Part shown: piece after piece, positions 34,820 through 46,110 of the stretch
Layout: every line of letters begins with the position of its first letter
How positions within the stretch are numbered: the first letter of the stretch is position 1
Source of the DNA: Paulinella micropora
Taxonomy: Eukaryota; Cercozoa; Imbricatea; Euglyphida
Length of the DNA stretch: 64,000 bases
NCBI GenBank assembly: GCA_009731375.1
Contig: BJOX01000116.1
Location: 452,747-516,746 of the forward strand
Direction: 5' to 3'
Program-made: the position numbers and the translations under genes
The notes under the pieces: model-generated
Told to the model about the DNA's origin: nothing
The model's input: the letters and a program-made list of their open reading frames with translations, nothing else
The model's database searches: none

Positions 34820-37219
34820 TCATTCCACCACCTCGAAACGATTACCTTGAGTAGTGTCCGGGTAGGATGACGTATCGGTCTCCGAGGCAGTGTTGTAGGC
34901 CTGAGCTCGACCGAAATTTGGGTTGGAGCTTGCCCACGAGCCTCCTCCTCCTCTGGGTGGGGGGGCTGGAGCTCGAACAGCTCTCCCTCCATAAGGGGTA
35001 TATCCCCGACCTCCTCCTCTTCCTCTCTGAGGGGTTCCCTGCCACCTCGAGGCTCCTCTCCTTCCTCCTCTTCGTCCTCCTCCTCCTCCTCCTCCTCGTC
35101 CTCCTGCTCCTGCTCCTCCTCCTCGTCCTCTTTGAGAGGCCTTTAAGTTCTTTTGTCTCTCCCTTTCCTCCTTCTTCTCCTTCATCCTCTTCATGTAGGT
35201 AATAATTGCCTCTCGTAACTCCTCATCATCACACATATTGGCATACCAACCTTCGTTCACAGCGGCAATCTGAAGCATATTGAAAAGGCCCGGTTCCTTG
35301 CCTTCCGTCCTGCTCAGAAAATTTGCCCTTGCTGTTGGGTTCTGCCTATCATGATTGAAAGAGCAGTCTCTGTTCTCCATCTGTGCCTTACACTGCAAGC
35401 CCGCGAACCACCTCCAACATGCGGTCTTCAGGTCTGGCTCTCTCTGTCTCTTCCAACCGGCAACTCTGTTTGTGTACGTGGCTTGTGCGCCAACAGGTAC
35501 ACCGCCTGCCTGTGCCGTATGTGCCTCCGTGAGCGAGTCCATGTTTGAGCATGCACTCATCACTTCTTGAAACAGTGCTGACGGAGCAACGCTTTGAACC
35601 GTATTTTCGAACACGTGTGTCTCGAGGAAGTTCTTGGACTTCACTGAGCTAAACGTCGAGCATTGTTGTATGAGCTGAGTAAGCTTACTCGGGTTAACTG
35701 TGTGTAACGCCGAAAAGAAATAGAGGATGATCGACTTGCGGCCATAGAATAGCCCATAGGAGGAAACTACCTCCGTAAGGGTCGCCGCCAAGCCAACAGC
35801 ACTCCTCAAACTCATCGCCACTGTCTCAAAGATTTCAAATCCTATGAGAGTACCAGTGCAGAGATGCTGGTATCCATGAGATTGAAAATATGAAATGAGT
35901 GTGGCCACCGCCAGTTCACACTGAGCGTCTAGGCCTGTTGCATTGTTTCTCTTAATCTCCTCCTTCTTTCTCAAAAACTTGTACTGTGTCAGATCAAATC
36001 CCTCCGAGACTAGAGATTGGTCAAAAACAGTAACAAGGGCCTCGTATTCCTGCGTTTCGTCGCAAGGAAAAGCCTTCATGCAGGCATTGATCTCTTTGAG
36101 CTTGCTCAAAAGCGAAGCATCAGAGTCTTTGTCTGAGCTCGTCTTGGCATATAGCATGAGACTTGCCACTCCTCCTTTCTTCCCCTTGAAGGCATTTATG
36201 ATGTTCTGTCTGTCCTTCTTCTCCGTGTTTGTGACCACCACCGTAGTTGAGCCCGAGGGTGCAGGGGCTGGTGGGGCAGGAGCTGGTGGGGTCAAATATG
36301 TCGGAGGGTGTGTCTTTGCACCACTCACTTTTGCTTTCATTCTTTCCAGTCTCATCGTCTTCTCGAACTCCTCATTCTCTTTCGCCTTCTTCTTCTCAGA
36401 TATCACCAGCTTTTGAGCATGAGTGATAAAGGCCACCAATTCAGAAGCAGATCTGAGAAAATTATATTTCTCCACATATTGGTCAACACCTGCTTTGTTG
36501 GCGACCGGTGGTGCGTTACTAAGTGATTTAAGGACAGAGTGATACTTGGTAGGAATCCATCTCTTCCATGCCTCCTTATGCAGTAACGCACCCATCAACA
36601 GTCTGATCTTGGTCAGAACTCTGTCGGTCTTCTCTAACTCATCAATCACAGGATGAGTTTCTCCTGCTGCCTTAATGCTTTTTTCCATCTCTGCCTTCCC
36701 CTCCTCCAAGGCCTTCATTTCCATCGTAAAAAAATGAAATATGCCACTCGAGTTTTTCGAACCCAGATTGGTCTTCATTTTTGTTACATCGACTGCCTCC
36801 TGACCAGTCGCGAGGAATCTGGCTGTTGCTCTTGGGTTTGTGTACTGGAGGTAACCCTCACATTCGTGAGCCGTATGAACGTTCCAAATCAGGGTTTGAG
36901 TGTACACCCCAAAGATAGCATCGAGTAATTCAAGGTGGGTGTGTGTGTCCCAAAACTTGATATGCTGTATCTTCTTTCTCTTTTCTGGATCAGAGACCAG
37001 TTTGCCGAGGAGCTGTGCTGTGTTTGATAATAGGATATAGACATCCTTTTTAGCACGACTTTTCTCTCTTCTTTGATCCTGAGGTATCCACACATAGGTA
37101 TCCTTCTCTCCCCCCATCTTGTTATCAAACTCTTCTTTAGTGAGGTCATAGTGGTCTTGCACCCACTGTTGTTCCTCCACTGCGATCTCCTCTCCATCAC
37201 TATGAATCAAGTCGATCAT
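34820..37219 (-). CDS. Gypsy-like Gag with CCCH zinc finger and RGG tail
   Basis: A 799-residue open frame from ATG at 37219. The N-terminal two thirds are helical with no motif I recognise, as expected for a capsid region. At about residues 597-620 there is C-x8-C-x8-C-x3-H (CWRWFAGLQC ... DCSFNH), a CCCH-type finger where most Gags have a CCHC knuckle. A long RG/GG-rich stretch follows, probably RNA-binding. It ends at TGA (34820-34822), and the same frame stays open into pol. Assembles particles and packages RNA by analogy with Gag in general. Confidence 0.85.
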   Translation of the reverse strand: MIDLIHSDGEEIAVEEQQWVQDHYDLTKEEFDNKMGGEKDTYVWIPQDQRREKSRAKKDVYILLSNTAQLLGKLVSDPEKRKKIQHIKFWDTHTHLELLDAIFGVYTQTLIWNVHTAHECEGYLQYTNPRATARFLATGQEAVDVTKMKTNLGSKNSSGIFHFFTMEMKALEEGKAEMEKSIKAAGETHPVIDELEKTDRVLTKIRLLMGALLHKEAWKRWIPTKYHSVLKSLSNAPPVANKAGVDQYVEKYNFLRSASELVAFITHAQKLVISEKKKAKENEEFEKTMRLERMKAKVSGAKTHPPTYLTPPAPAPPAPAPSGSTTVVVTNTEKKDRQNIINAFKGKKGGVASLMLYAKTSSDKDSDASLLSKLKEINACMKAFPCDETQEYEALVTVFDQSLVSEGFDLTQYKFLRKKEEIKRNNATGLDAQCELAVATLISYFQSHGYQHLCTGTLIGFEIFETVAMSLRSAVGLAATLTEVVSSYGLFYGRKSIILYFFSALHTVNPSKLTQLIQQCSTFSSVKSKNFLETHVFENTVQSVAPSALFQEVMSACSNMDSLTEAHTAQAGGVPVGAQATYTNRVAGWKRQREPDLKTACWRWFAGLQCKAQMENRDCSFNHDRQNPTARANFLSRTEGKEPGLFNMLQIAAVNEGWYANMCDDEELREAIITYMKRMKEKKEERERQKNLKASQRGRGGGAGAGGRGGGGGGGRRGGRRGASRWQGTPQRGRGGGRGYTPYGGRAVRAPAPPPRGGGGSWASSNPNFGRAQAYNTASETDTSSYPDTTQGNRFEVVE

Positions 37220-38277
37220 TTTTCGTCCTCCTCCTCCCGTGTAGGCAGGTGGTAAGGGATTACCATATCCTCCTCCTCCCGTCTCTTCTTGTTCAAATCC
37301 TCCTTCATCTTCGTCTCCTCCATATCTTCCTTCATCATCCCAGCCCTCTTTTACTCCTCCTCCTACTCCTTCATCTCCTCCTCCTCCTCCTCCTTCATTC
37401 AGTCCTCTTCCTCCTCCTTCTCCTGCTTCTTCTTCTTCTCTTCTTTGTCCTGCCTCCGAGACTCACTCACTTCGGCGGTCTCTGTCGACATGGTGTCGTA
37501 CTAGTAATTAACAGGAGGACAGTGTCAGCTCCTATTTTTGGTTTTTGTTCGTTTGTGTTCTGTTCCTCCTTCAGTCGATTGACTAGTGAAGAGAGAAACT
37601 AATAGAGAGGGTAGAGTGAGATTCCCTGTCCTCTATGAAACACTGTTTGTATGTTTGTTTTTGTTTGAGAAAAATAGTCTTTGAGACTTTCTCCGATTTC
37701 TTGTTCTCCTTACTCAGATTACTTTCTCCTCCTTCTTTTCTATATTGTATCTAGTATGAGGCACTTGGACCTACACACAGATAGTAATAGAGAAGCTAGA
37801 AAAGCTCTCCTTGAGAAGTCGACAGTCGGTCGGATAGGTTCTCAGACCTACCTTTAGAAAACGATCAGAGATTTGCAAAAATACTCTGACGTATGTGTGA
37901 GATAATGCAGATAAATGCACAAACTAGAAGGGTAGAGTGTTGTGCTCCTGTCCCTATGCTTGTTTGTGTTTTGTGTGTGTTCCTTCACTCTTCTGTCCAC
38001 CTCCTTCTTCTTGGTCTCTGTGTGAGAACAGCAAGAACGACAGAGAGTTTGTATCTGATGTCTCCTTGTGAGCACACAGATACTGATTGGGCTAGAGGGT
38101 ACGAGACACCTGCTTGAGACCAATCAAATTATTTGTTTTGTGAAAGAGTTATGAGGGAGCTGTGTTGGAGTATTTGTTTTCGTCTGACGTCCCCGTGTGA
38201 GACAGGTCAGTGAAAATTCACTCTGTTGCCTGTGTGGCAAAGCAGAAAGAAATCACCCTAGCGATGTGGACTCCAAA
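37220..38277 (-). other. Gypsy-like element 5' leader
   Basis: About 1.06 kb between the primer-binding site and the gag ATG. No long open frame. The part next to gag is rich in CTC/CTT (GAG/AAG on the element strand). Confidence 0.6.
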
Positions 38278-38515
38278 TGTAATGCCCCCAACGATAGCTC
38301 GTAAAAAGTAGGTAATACAACCAAACACAGTCCTCAAAAGATGAGAATGATGTCTCGTTATATTAGCTCAGTGAAGCCAAAAAGGAAAACGGCAACAGAC
38401 CAGGAATAAAATTGCATCAGGTCCAATCCGGACAAATAATACTGAAAAATAAGCTGGTGCACCTGTCACCAGGAAAAGGTACTTTTTACCGGCTATCCGG
38501 GGGGTGATGCCTACA
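38278..38515 (-). repeat. Gypsy-like element 5' LTR
   Basis: Differs from the other LTR at about six bases and in the length of one G-run. Element-strand sequence just inside is TTTGGAGTCCACATCGC; TGGAGTCCACATCGC is a candidate primer-binding site, because TGG pairs with a tRNA CCA end. Confidence 0.9.
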
Positions 38516-39500
38516 GTACTGAGCAGCTACTGATTCTAAACTGGTTGCGTTTGCAAAGCCTCTGTATATCTCCGCTAAAAAAGTTCCGTTGCATCTGTGT
38601 GCTCGCATAAATTGCTTTACATTAGCAAACACTAACTCACACTGATTAAATTCAGGAGAGTACGCAGGCAGAAATACCAAGCTGATGCCCAGTGCTGGCA
38701 GAAGAGCACGCAACAGCGGTCTGATTGCATTTGCGTAATGAAATTTAGCGTTATCGAGAACTAGGAAATCTCCCGCTGTTAAAAGATTGTTTGCAATACC
38801 ATCCAACAAGCTGTTTAAAAAGTCCATACTATTATTACTACCCAATCTGACTGACAGCAGAGCGCCACAGCGTGGATGGACCAAGGAGGTAAGATACGTG
38901 ACACTGTAGGTGACATCGAGCTCAGACATGTCCCTTCCCAGCACTACTCGTGTTCCCCGTGCTGGCCTACAATTCCGTCGACGATATAAGTCATAATTGC
39001 GGAAAGATGCCTCGTCCAGAAACTTGAGACGTGCGGGATCGACTCCCGACACCCAATCTACATATCCAAACATACGAAGAAGGTTCCGAACTGTATATTT
39101 CAGCGGTGACGTAACAGAGGCAACTTTAAGTGAATAATTTAGAACATCCTTTCGGATGCGCTCGATTCTCTTGACCGCTGCACCAGCGCTCCCGTCGTCC
39201 AGCCAAGACCATCCCAGCTCGTACTTCAACAGGCGCACCACCGCAATGTCTTGAAGATTGGGATCTGCATACCAATATGACATATAATAATACATACTAT
39301 ACATACTATCACGTGACATACTCTAATACATACATACAATACATACATACATACATACATACATACATACATACATACAAACACGTTGTTGTTGATGTTA
39401 CCTGCTTCCCACAGGAGAAAAACAGTCCACTCCAAGGCGATTTGAGCCTCCGGAGAGAGCGTTTGGTAACGATGACCACCATGGAGGCCTGCCCACAAAC
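38516..39500 (-). pseudogene. DDE transposase (Tc1/IS630 type) interrupted at its stop codon
   Basis: Main exon 38520-39264: FLDEASFRNYDLYRRR gives the first Asp, LVLDNAKFHYANA the second, and AYSPEFNQCE the catalytic Glu about 38 residues later, the DDE signature of the Tc1/IS630 superfamily. An upstream exon ending at 39402 (TLSPEAQIALEWTVFLLWEA) joins in phase 1 across a 137-nt intron of (CATA)n (39265-39401) to DPNLQDIAVVRLLKYELG, likely part of the helix-turn-helix. The start codon is not resolved: a TGA lies just upstream of exon 1. At the 3' end the frame runs AAQY into the gypsy-like LTR. Across the empty site it would read AAQY then TAA, so the insertion only altered the last residues. 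Cuts and moves the transposon. Confidence 0.82.
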
Positions 39501-39534
39501 CATTTCAACAAAAAAGCTTAAAATATCAAAGCCT

Positions 39535-39919
39535 TAATCTAGAGATAAATTTTCAAATTACACAGGGTTATAACCCTGCTACTTGCCCCCCCCCCCCAAG
39601 AAGTACTAGTGGTAGTAGTAGAAGTAGTACTAGTAGTAGATAGAGTAGTAGATAGAGTAGTAGATAGAGTAGTAGTAGTAGTAGTAGTAGTATTGGTAAA
39701 AGTAGAAGTAGAAGTAATAGAAGTAATAGAAGTAATAGAAGTAGTAGAAGTAGTAGAAGTAGAAGTAGTAGAAGTAGTAGAAGTAGAAGTAGAAGTAATA
39801 GTAGTAGTAGTAGTAGTAGTGGTAGTAGTAGTAATCAAAGTGGAAGTTGAATAATACTTGTAGTAATAGAAGAAGTAGAAGTAGTAAAACAAGTAGTAGT
39901 AGGAGATGTTGTTGTCATG

Positions 39920-39970
<51 letters not shown>

Positions 39971-39993
39971 TAGAGAGAGAGAGAGAGATCGCG

Positions 39994-40057
<64 letters not shown>

Positions 40058-40098
40058 AGAGAGAGAGAGAGAGAGAGATACATATATATATATATATA

Positions 40099-40129
<31 letters not shown>

Positions 40130-40158
40130 GAGAGAGAGAGCGATAGACTAGAGAGACA

Positions 40159-40241
<83 letters not shown>

Positions 40242-40350
40242 GACACAATGACAGACAGACACAAAAAACGTTAAAACGTTGAGAACCCCTTGAACCTTTG
40301 AGAGGTGCGCATGCAAACAATGAAAAAAGAAAAAGGAAAAAAAGGGCAAA
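39535..40350. repeat. Microsatellites between the transposase and zinc-finger genes
   Basis: (AGT)n variants 39600-39970, (GA)n 39971-40075 and 40130-40245, (TA)n 40080-40128. The palindrome CAGGGTTATAACCCTG is at 39563-39578. Confidence 0.85.
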
Positions 40351-40576
40351 ACTCACAATGACAGTACGTTTTAAATTTACGGCTTGCCGGATACCTGGGT
40401 GTGCTCCTCGTAGCTTGGAACTCCACCAAAGCGCCTTCTGGTAGGTTACATCCTACCCCGTCAAATTAAAATGAATTGAAAAGTCTGACCGCAGCTGAAA
40501 AGGAGATCATAATGCATATTTGCACACGAGAGAGAAAGGGAGGGAGGGAGAGATATCGAGAGATCGAGAGAGAGAG

Positions 40577-40626
<50 letters not shown>

Positions 40627-41153
40627 GGGGGGGGTTACAAATCGTCGGGCCGCTTCCGCAACACCCCGACTTTCAGCTTCCTGGGCCAACAAATATCTAA
40701 ACTGGAAGCTATCTTTGTCTGCAAGAGTAGCTTCAGGCAATGCTCTTCTTACTGCAGACGACAACATGTCCACACATTGAATTTGCAGGTTGGGAGGTGG
40801 TGAGATGGTACCTTTGGTTTTGGGACTAGTTTTGGGGTTGGTTAAATAAAAATTAGAAAGAAGGAAACACAATTGGTCCTGACTCGATTTGTTTGTCAAA
40901 AAAGTCAAGCAAAGAAACATATCAGGACAAAAAACAATTTTTCCCTGCAAATTCTTCCCGGCAAGGTGTGGTTTAGGGTTAGTAAGAGGCGTACGCGTGG
41001 CACGTACGCGTAGCACTCACAATTCAAGCAAACGACTGCCCAAGAAGCACTTTGATTTCTGCTGTGAAAGGTACCAACGCTAGCGAGTTCGCACCGCTTC
41101 ACGTTGCAGGGCTGGTCTAGATCTGTTCACATAACAAGATTGTGCTTCTGCAG
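40351..41153. other. Upstream region of the zinc-finger gene
   Basis: (GA)n and a G-run at 40520-40634, then unique sequence. The inverted words ACGCGTGGCACGTACGCGT lie around 40992. An AG immediately before 41154 means an upstream exon or non-coding leader exon is possible. Confidence 0.5.
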
Positions 41154-41776
41154 ATGCCTAATTATCCATTGGAAGACACTACTGACCTTAAAAAAACGCA
41201 GCTGGACATGGGTCTGTGTATCTTTTTGTTTCTCTGCCTCTTTTTGCAGTGTCCTTGCCTGCCTTACCCATATCCTTGCCTGTTTACTGTAGCGAAAGAC
41301 CCGTACGTTTTGTCTGCAAAGCCTGACCCAGCCAGAGTCGCGGCGTTTCTAGTGGGAACGAAGTCCTCTGGATTGAAAACTGCTCTTCGCAACGAGTTTG
41401 ACAAGATCGACCGCGCGAGAATAACGTTGGTGCAAGTTACGGACCAGCTGGTGAAGCTGCGAGAAAAGAAAATTGTCGGAAAGGGAGAGCCCGGTCAAGG
41501 TCTGCCTCTCTCTCTCTCTCTCTCTCTGGAGTCTCCACACAATCGTACATTTTTATCTTTCTCTTTTCTAGGATGGATCGTGAATGATCCAGAGACAGGC
41601 AAAACAATCCGATGCAACAGCAAACAAGAGTTCGACTTGGAGGTGAGGCGTTGTGTTGCAGTCGCAAGGATGATCAAGGCTGGCAAAGAATGCAAGGATT
41701 ATCTCATCGCGATCGTGGCCAAGATGAAAGCTGAAAAGGAGGTATGAGAGAGAGAGAAAGTCACTGACAGAGATAG

Positions 41777-41817
<41 letters not shown>

Positions 41818-41836
41818 GGATAGATAGATAGATTCT

Positions 41837-41878
<42 letters not shown>

Positions 41879-41947
41879 CAGACAAATAGACAGATAGACA
41901 GATAGACAGATAGACAGATAGACAGATAGATAGATAGACAGATAGAC

Positions 41948-41996
<49 letters not shown>

Positions 41997-42014
41997 GATA
42001 GATATGTGTGTGTC

Positions 42015-42045
<31 letters not shown>

Positions 42046-44168
42046 TAGAGAGAGAGAGAATGTGTCTTAATTATATTATGAATACATTTATAGGAGAAGG
42101 AGCAGGAGAAGCTCGCCTAGAAGGCCTTGAAGCGCGGGCAGGAGCTTGAGATGATAAGGCCACAAGGAGAGGTGATGAGGTAATTTATTGTTTGTTCATG
42201 ATATTGTACATGTCCTGTGCAATTGAAAACTTAGTTTGTCATGAGCATGTAAGGTACGTGTACGTACGCGTCCTGATTGTTGTGTGACAGAAGCAAAGTC
42301 AAGACGTTTGCGCCCTGAAGCTGGAGGGAGATCCTGCGAGTTGGTCCAAGGAGATTCTTGCAACCAACGTGGACGATTCGGAAGCGACTGGGAGGAAGCT
42401 CTGCCAAGATGCATTTGCAGCTCAGAAGGATCGTGAGGATAAATCACTAATCATTTCAGTAAATGTCAGTCTCTCTAAACTCCGCCCCCCCCCCCTCTCT
42501 TTCTCCCTCTCTCTCTCTCGCTCTAGGTTTTTGGTTTGTTTGTTTGTGTGTTTTCAATCACTTGGAATTTAATGATTAAGTTATGTGTACAAAACCTTAC
42601 ATTTTTTGGATTATATTAATTATTTATTAATGTCAATGTTACTAATTGTGAGCAGGAGAGCGACAGACTCGTGGCGAGGTTCGGCCCTGCCGCCCGACAA
42701 TCTGCAAAGAAAGAAAAGAAGAGATGTTACTTCCTGGATCAAGTTGAAGCGATAACTGCGCTACCAGAAGTAATCCCGAAGCGAAAGCAACGGCGGTTGA
42801 AGAATCTTACGCATCCAGGGATTAAAAAAGTATTGGGACCTTTAGCAGCAGCTATCACCGGAGCTGATCCAAGTCCTCCTCCACTCGAGCTTGGCAAAGT
42901 GGGCACGCAGAAAAGAGCACTGGAGGTGGTAGAAATATTAACATCTGACTCCGATGACGAAGCCCACAAGAAGCGTACGAAAAAAGCCAAGAAAGAACCA
43001 AGCGCCAAAGTGGAGCGGCCTGAAGATTGTTTGTTCTCTCCATTCCAAGTGAACCTGCCTGCAGACATCAAGGAGAAGGAGTCACTGTGGTCTTGCGAAG
43101 TGTGTACTTTCAACGAAAATCCCGAGAATTTCCTTGCTTGTAAAATCTGCGGGAACCCACGCTTCTCTGACGAAACAGATTGCTCCGTTAAGGTAGAGGA
43201 GCAACTTTTCCTTTCTTTCAGCGACGACGACAGCGACTACAACCCTGCAGCTGACAGCGGCAAGAAGTCATGCCTAAATTCAGCGTCGCTTTCTTTCAGC
43301 GACGACGACAGCGACTACAACCCTGCAGCTGACAGCGGCAAGAAGTCATGCCTAAATTCAGCGCCGCTTTCTTTCAGCGACGACGACAGCGACTACAACC
43401 GTGATAACGACAAGAAGTCTTCACTTCGCAGCGCAAGCAAACCAGACGAGAAGTCTTCACTTCCGATTGAGAATTCGAAATCAGTATTACGTTTCGAGAA
43501 AGGCAGCGACAGCAACTCTGACAATGCCAGCAGCAAAGGTCCCAGCCACGAACTCGGACAATCAACGGATAGCGACTCGGACAGACAGCGCAGTGACAAC
43601 CAGAAAAAACTCATGTGGAAGCTCATCGGAGGAACAGGAGAAATAAGTGAAGCTGAGGCAACAAAGTTTGCTGAGCACATTACCGTCAACGACGCTGCAA
43701 AATATAAGGGTGGAACAAAGGAAATCAACAAATTGCTCAACTCGTTGGATTTACCTGCTTTGGATTGCATGGCCTCATTCAACATGTCGGGGTATGGTTC
43801 AACTTGGCGCTCAGTTCCAGCTGGCCTTGGCAGAGTCGTCGGTATCAAACTAACAATTCTGCTCAATGATGTCAAGGCAAAAAGTAAAGTTCTTTGGCCG
43901 GCACGTTTACGGGGTCAAAGATGCAAGCCAGAAAAACGCTGCCGCAAAGGAATGGGTCAAGATGAAGTTCGAGCCTTCGTGGGTTTTGAAGCAGGGAATT
44001 GAAGAAACGGAGGAGCTACCATATGAAAAAATTACGAAGGAAAACAACGACAACAGATACGAAGCATACGTTGTGGGGGTCGACGCTGAAGATTGTCTGA
44101 TCGACACTTTTCATCAAGTTGGAAAACGACATTATCTCCACTGCAGATCAGCAACAACTTCTGAATGA
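41154..44168 (+). pseudogene. RanBP2-type zinc-finger protein, multi-exon, with a stop and a frameshift
   Basis: Exons at 41154-41211, 41293-41499, 41572-41741, 42094-42171, 42291-42458 and 42656-44002/44168 join in matching phases. The N-terminal half has no family I recognise. At 43091-43166 WSCEVCTFNENPENFLACKI is a RanBP2/NZF-type C-x2-C...C-x2-C finger, a ubiquitin- or RNA-binding fold. Then two perfect repeats and a partial third of LSFSDDDSDYNPAADSGKK occur, with Ser/Asp-rich sequence. Near 43870-43890 the frame breaks; the other frame continues KFFGRHVYGVKDASQKNAAA to TGA at 44168, with the KxAAA helix look of a double-stranded-RNA-binding domain. In-frame TAG at 42118-42120 splits EKEQEKLA and KALKRGQELEM. 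It sits inside the TIR element, so it may be transposon cargo. Could also be a host gene that was captured. Confidence 0.7.
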
Positions 44169-44220
44169 GTTGAAGGCACGGGCAGTTAAGGCCCCCCGCA
44201 CAAAGTGAAACTTGGTCGTA

Positions 44221-44559
44221 AGCTGATCTGAAACAGTAGCTATAGTCTAAACTAAATAGTCTAGACTAACTAGTGAGTAATCAGCCTGCCTCTATGGCTA
44301 GTATGGGTGGCTAATATTAATATAATGTATTCAAACAGTAATTGCGTAAATTGTAATTTTATTAAACACTAGTGACATAATTTAAGTTCAATTCTATTTT
44401 ATTATTACGAGGTACTAATAATTATTAATCAATATTAATTATACTATTAATATTAATATGATTTAAAATACTGTAATAGTTTGAACGCCAACAAAAAATG
44501 AAGATGATTGTTAATAATAATATTAATATTAATATTAATATTATACAAAATCAGAATTC
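44221..44559. other. AT-rich 3' flank of the zinc-finger gene
   Basis: No gene seen. AATATT-rich low-complexity words just before the right terminal inverted repeat. Confidence 0.55.
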
Positions 44560-44735
44560 TGGCAGCCAAAAAATGAAAATTAACACAAAACTTAAATTTT
44601 CACCAAAAATGAATTTTTTATTTAAAACCAAGATTTCAACCAAAACCAAAAAACTCATCATTTTTTTTGTCTTGAATGTCGTCAGCAATATTAATAATAG
44701 TATTTAGTCATACCGGCTCACCCCTAGGACAATTA
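44560..44735 (-). repeat. Right terminal inverted repeat
   Basis: The reverse complement reproduces the left repeat core. The zinc-finger gene ends about 400-550 bp inside it. Confidence 0.6.
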
Positions 44736-44988
44736 CCTATTTTACCTATATCACTCTATGTGTAAAGGTGAATTCAAAGGGGGGTTGGAGCACCGTAGGC
44801 TTAGTGACGTGTCAGAAATTATTCAAATATCTAAGTAAAGTAAAATACGAACCCTCTCGTCTAATGTGTTCTGGCCTTGGCAGCGCTTAGTGACTCTGGC
44901 ACTGCAAGCAAAGAAAGAGGCAGACCATCGCCGACCGGGAGGCGACTGTCGTCAAAATGGATTGGTGTCATTCCTGTAATTGACACAA

Positions 44989-45174
44989 TCATAGTAAAAG
45001 GAAAGCTTTCGCACTGAGACCATTTGGCTCAGTTTTGAACGCATTGTACCTGTCCCCCGTTTTGGTTAGGTGACCTGCGTTGGGGGAAAGAGGGCTCGGA
45101 CAGCACTCCAGTGGGACTGCTACAACTGCTATTAGTACAACAAAGGAAAGCAGACAGTAAGACCTCAGAGTCAT
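44989..45174 (-). CDS. Small ORF with signal-peptide-like start
   Basis: 61 residues from an ATG at 45174: MTLRSYCLLSFVVLIAVVAV is a good signal peptide, with LECC just after it. Its 5' flank was separated by the copia-like insertion at 45216. No family recognised; it may be chance or the first exon of a secreted protein. Confidence 0.3.
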   Translation of the reverse strand: MTLRSYCLLSFVVLIAVVAVPLECCPSPLSPNAGHLTKTGDRYNAFKTEPNGLSAKAFLLL

Positions 45175-45215
45175 GAGCTTTAGTATTCTAAGAGGCACGA
45201 ACAAAAACAAAGAAG

Positions 45216-45494
45216 CTTTGGGAAGCTACCCATCGTGGAACTTTTACCGACCCCTTTCAGGATCTAGCCGTGCTACCTAGCAAGACTATAACGCAGTATG
45301 GAAACGCACTTTAATATTGTAACTCGTATAATTGAAAAGAACTGACGTTTTGACTTCCATGTCACAAACTGACTAACTTAGGTATAGGTCTTACCCATTT
45401 TCAGTTAACATTCGGGCATTATTGACTGTCCGGCCTATTGACAAATCAACTACCTAAGTAACGGTGAATTAAATTGAAATGGTAATGACCAACG
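45216..45494 (-). repeat. Copia-like element 3' LTR
   Basis: 279 bp. On the element strand it begins CGTTGGTCATTAC and ends CTTCCCAAAG, so it lacks TG...CA ends. AAGGGTGAG directly precedes it inside the element as the likely polypurine tract. Confidence 0.88.
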
Positions 45495-45762
45495 CTCACC
45501 CTTAGTTATTTGTCAATATTATAACTATTGTCTTAAGTGTCTTATAGTTCTGAAGCAAATGAAAAATTTGCAAGCGCTTCCCGTAAGGGGTATAAAAAGT
45601 CACAAAAAACTGTATATATAAAAGCGTTAGGGGTGTGAGGAAACAAGTGAAAAGAAAGGAAAGCGAGCTGTATGCGATAAATTAAGACCGTCCTACGTTT
45701 TTGTCCACTTTGCACCATAAAAGTCAGGAATTCTTGCCACCGGCCACCGCGTGGCCTCAGGG

Positions 45763-46104
45763 CTAATCAATTTCTCCGCGTAGCTCATCGCAACTGTGTC
45801 CATAGCCGTCTTCCGCTCCGCCTTCATCGACTTCCCACTGTTCATGTTCCGTATCGTCGCCCCCCTGGTCTTCATCGTTCTTCCGAAGCTGTTCTATAGC
45901 CTGTCTCGGATATCTTCCATGTTTTAGCCTCAGAAACTCCCCTCGATTAATTCCCCATTCAGCGTACTGGTCTATGAACCGATCGAAGGGTACGGAGTCC
46001 AGCCAAGACATTGATCGCAGGTTCCACGGCCTCCAGTCCGGCATGGACATTACTAAACAACTCACACAAAACAAAAACAAAAACACAAAACATAGGTGAA
46101 ACAC
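45763..46104 (-). CDS. Small ORF after copia-like pol, hydrophobic N-terminus
   Basis: 113 residues from ATG 46104: MFHLCFVFLFLFCVSCLVMS is signal-anchor-like, then an acidic C-terminal half. It starts 7 bp past the RNase H stop. No family recognised; a chance ORF is possible. Confidence 0.4.
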   Translation of the reverse strand: MFHLCFVFLFLFCVSCLVMSMPDWRPWNLRSMSWLDSVPFDRFIDQYAEWGINRGEFLRLKHGRYPRQAIEQLRKNDEDQGGDDTEHEQWEVDEGGAEDGYGHSCDELRGEID

Positions 46105-46110
46105 CCGTAG

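Noticed and set aside
35040-35202. Plus-strand LLLVLLLLLL membrane protein
   Set aside because: It is the antisense of the RGG-rich tail of the gypsy-like Gag.
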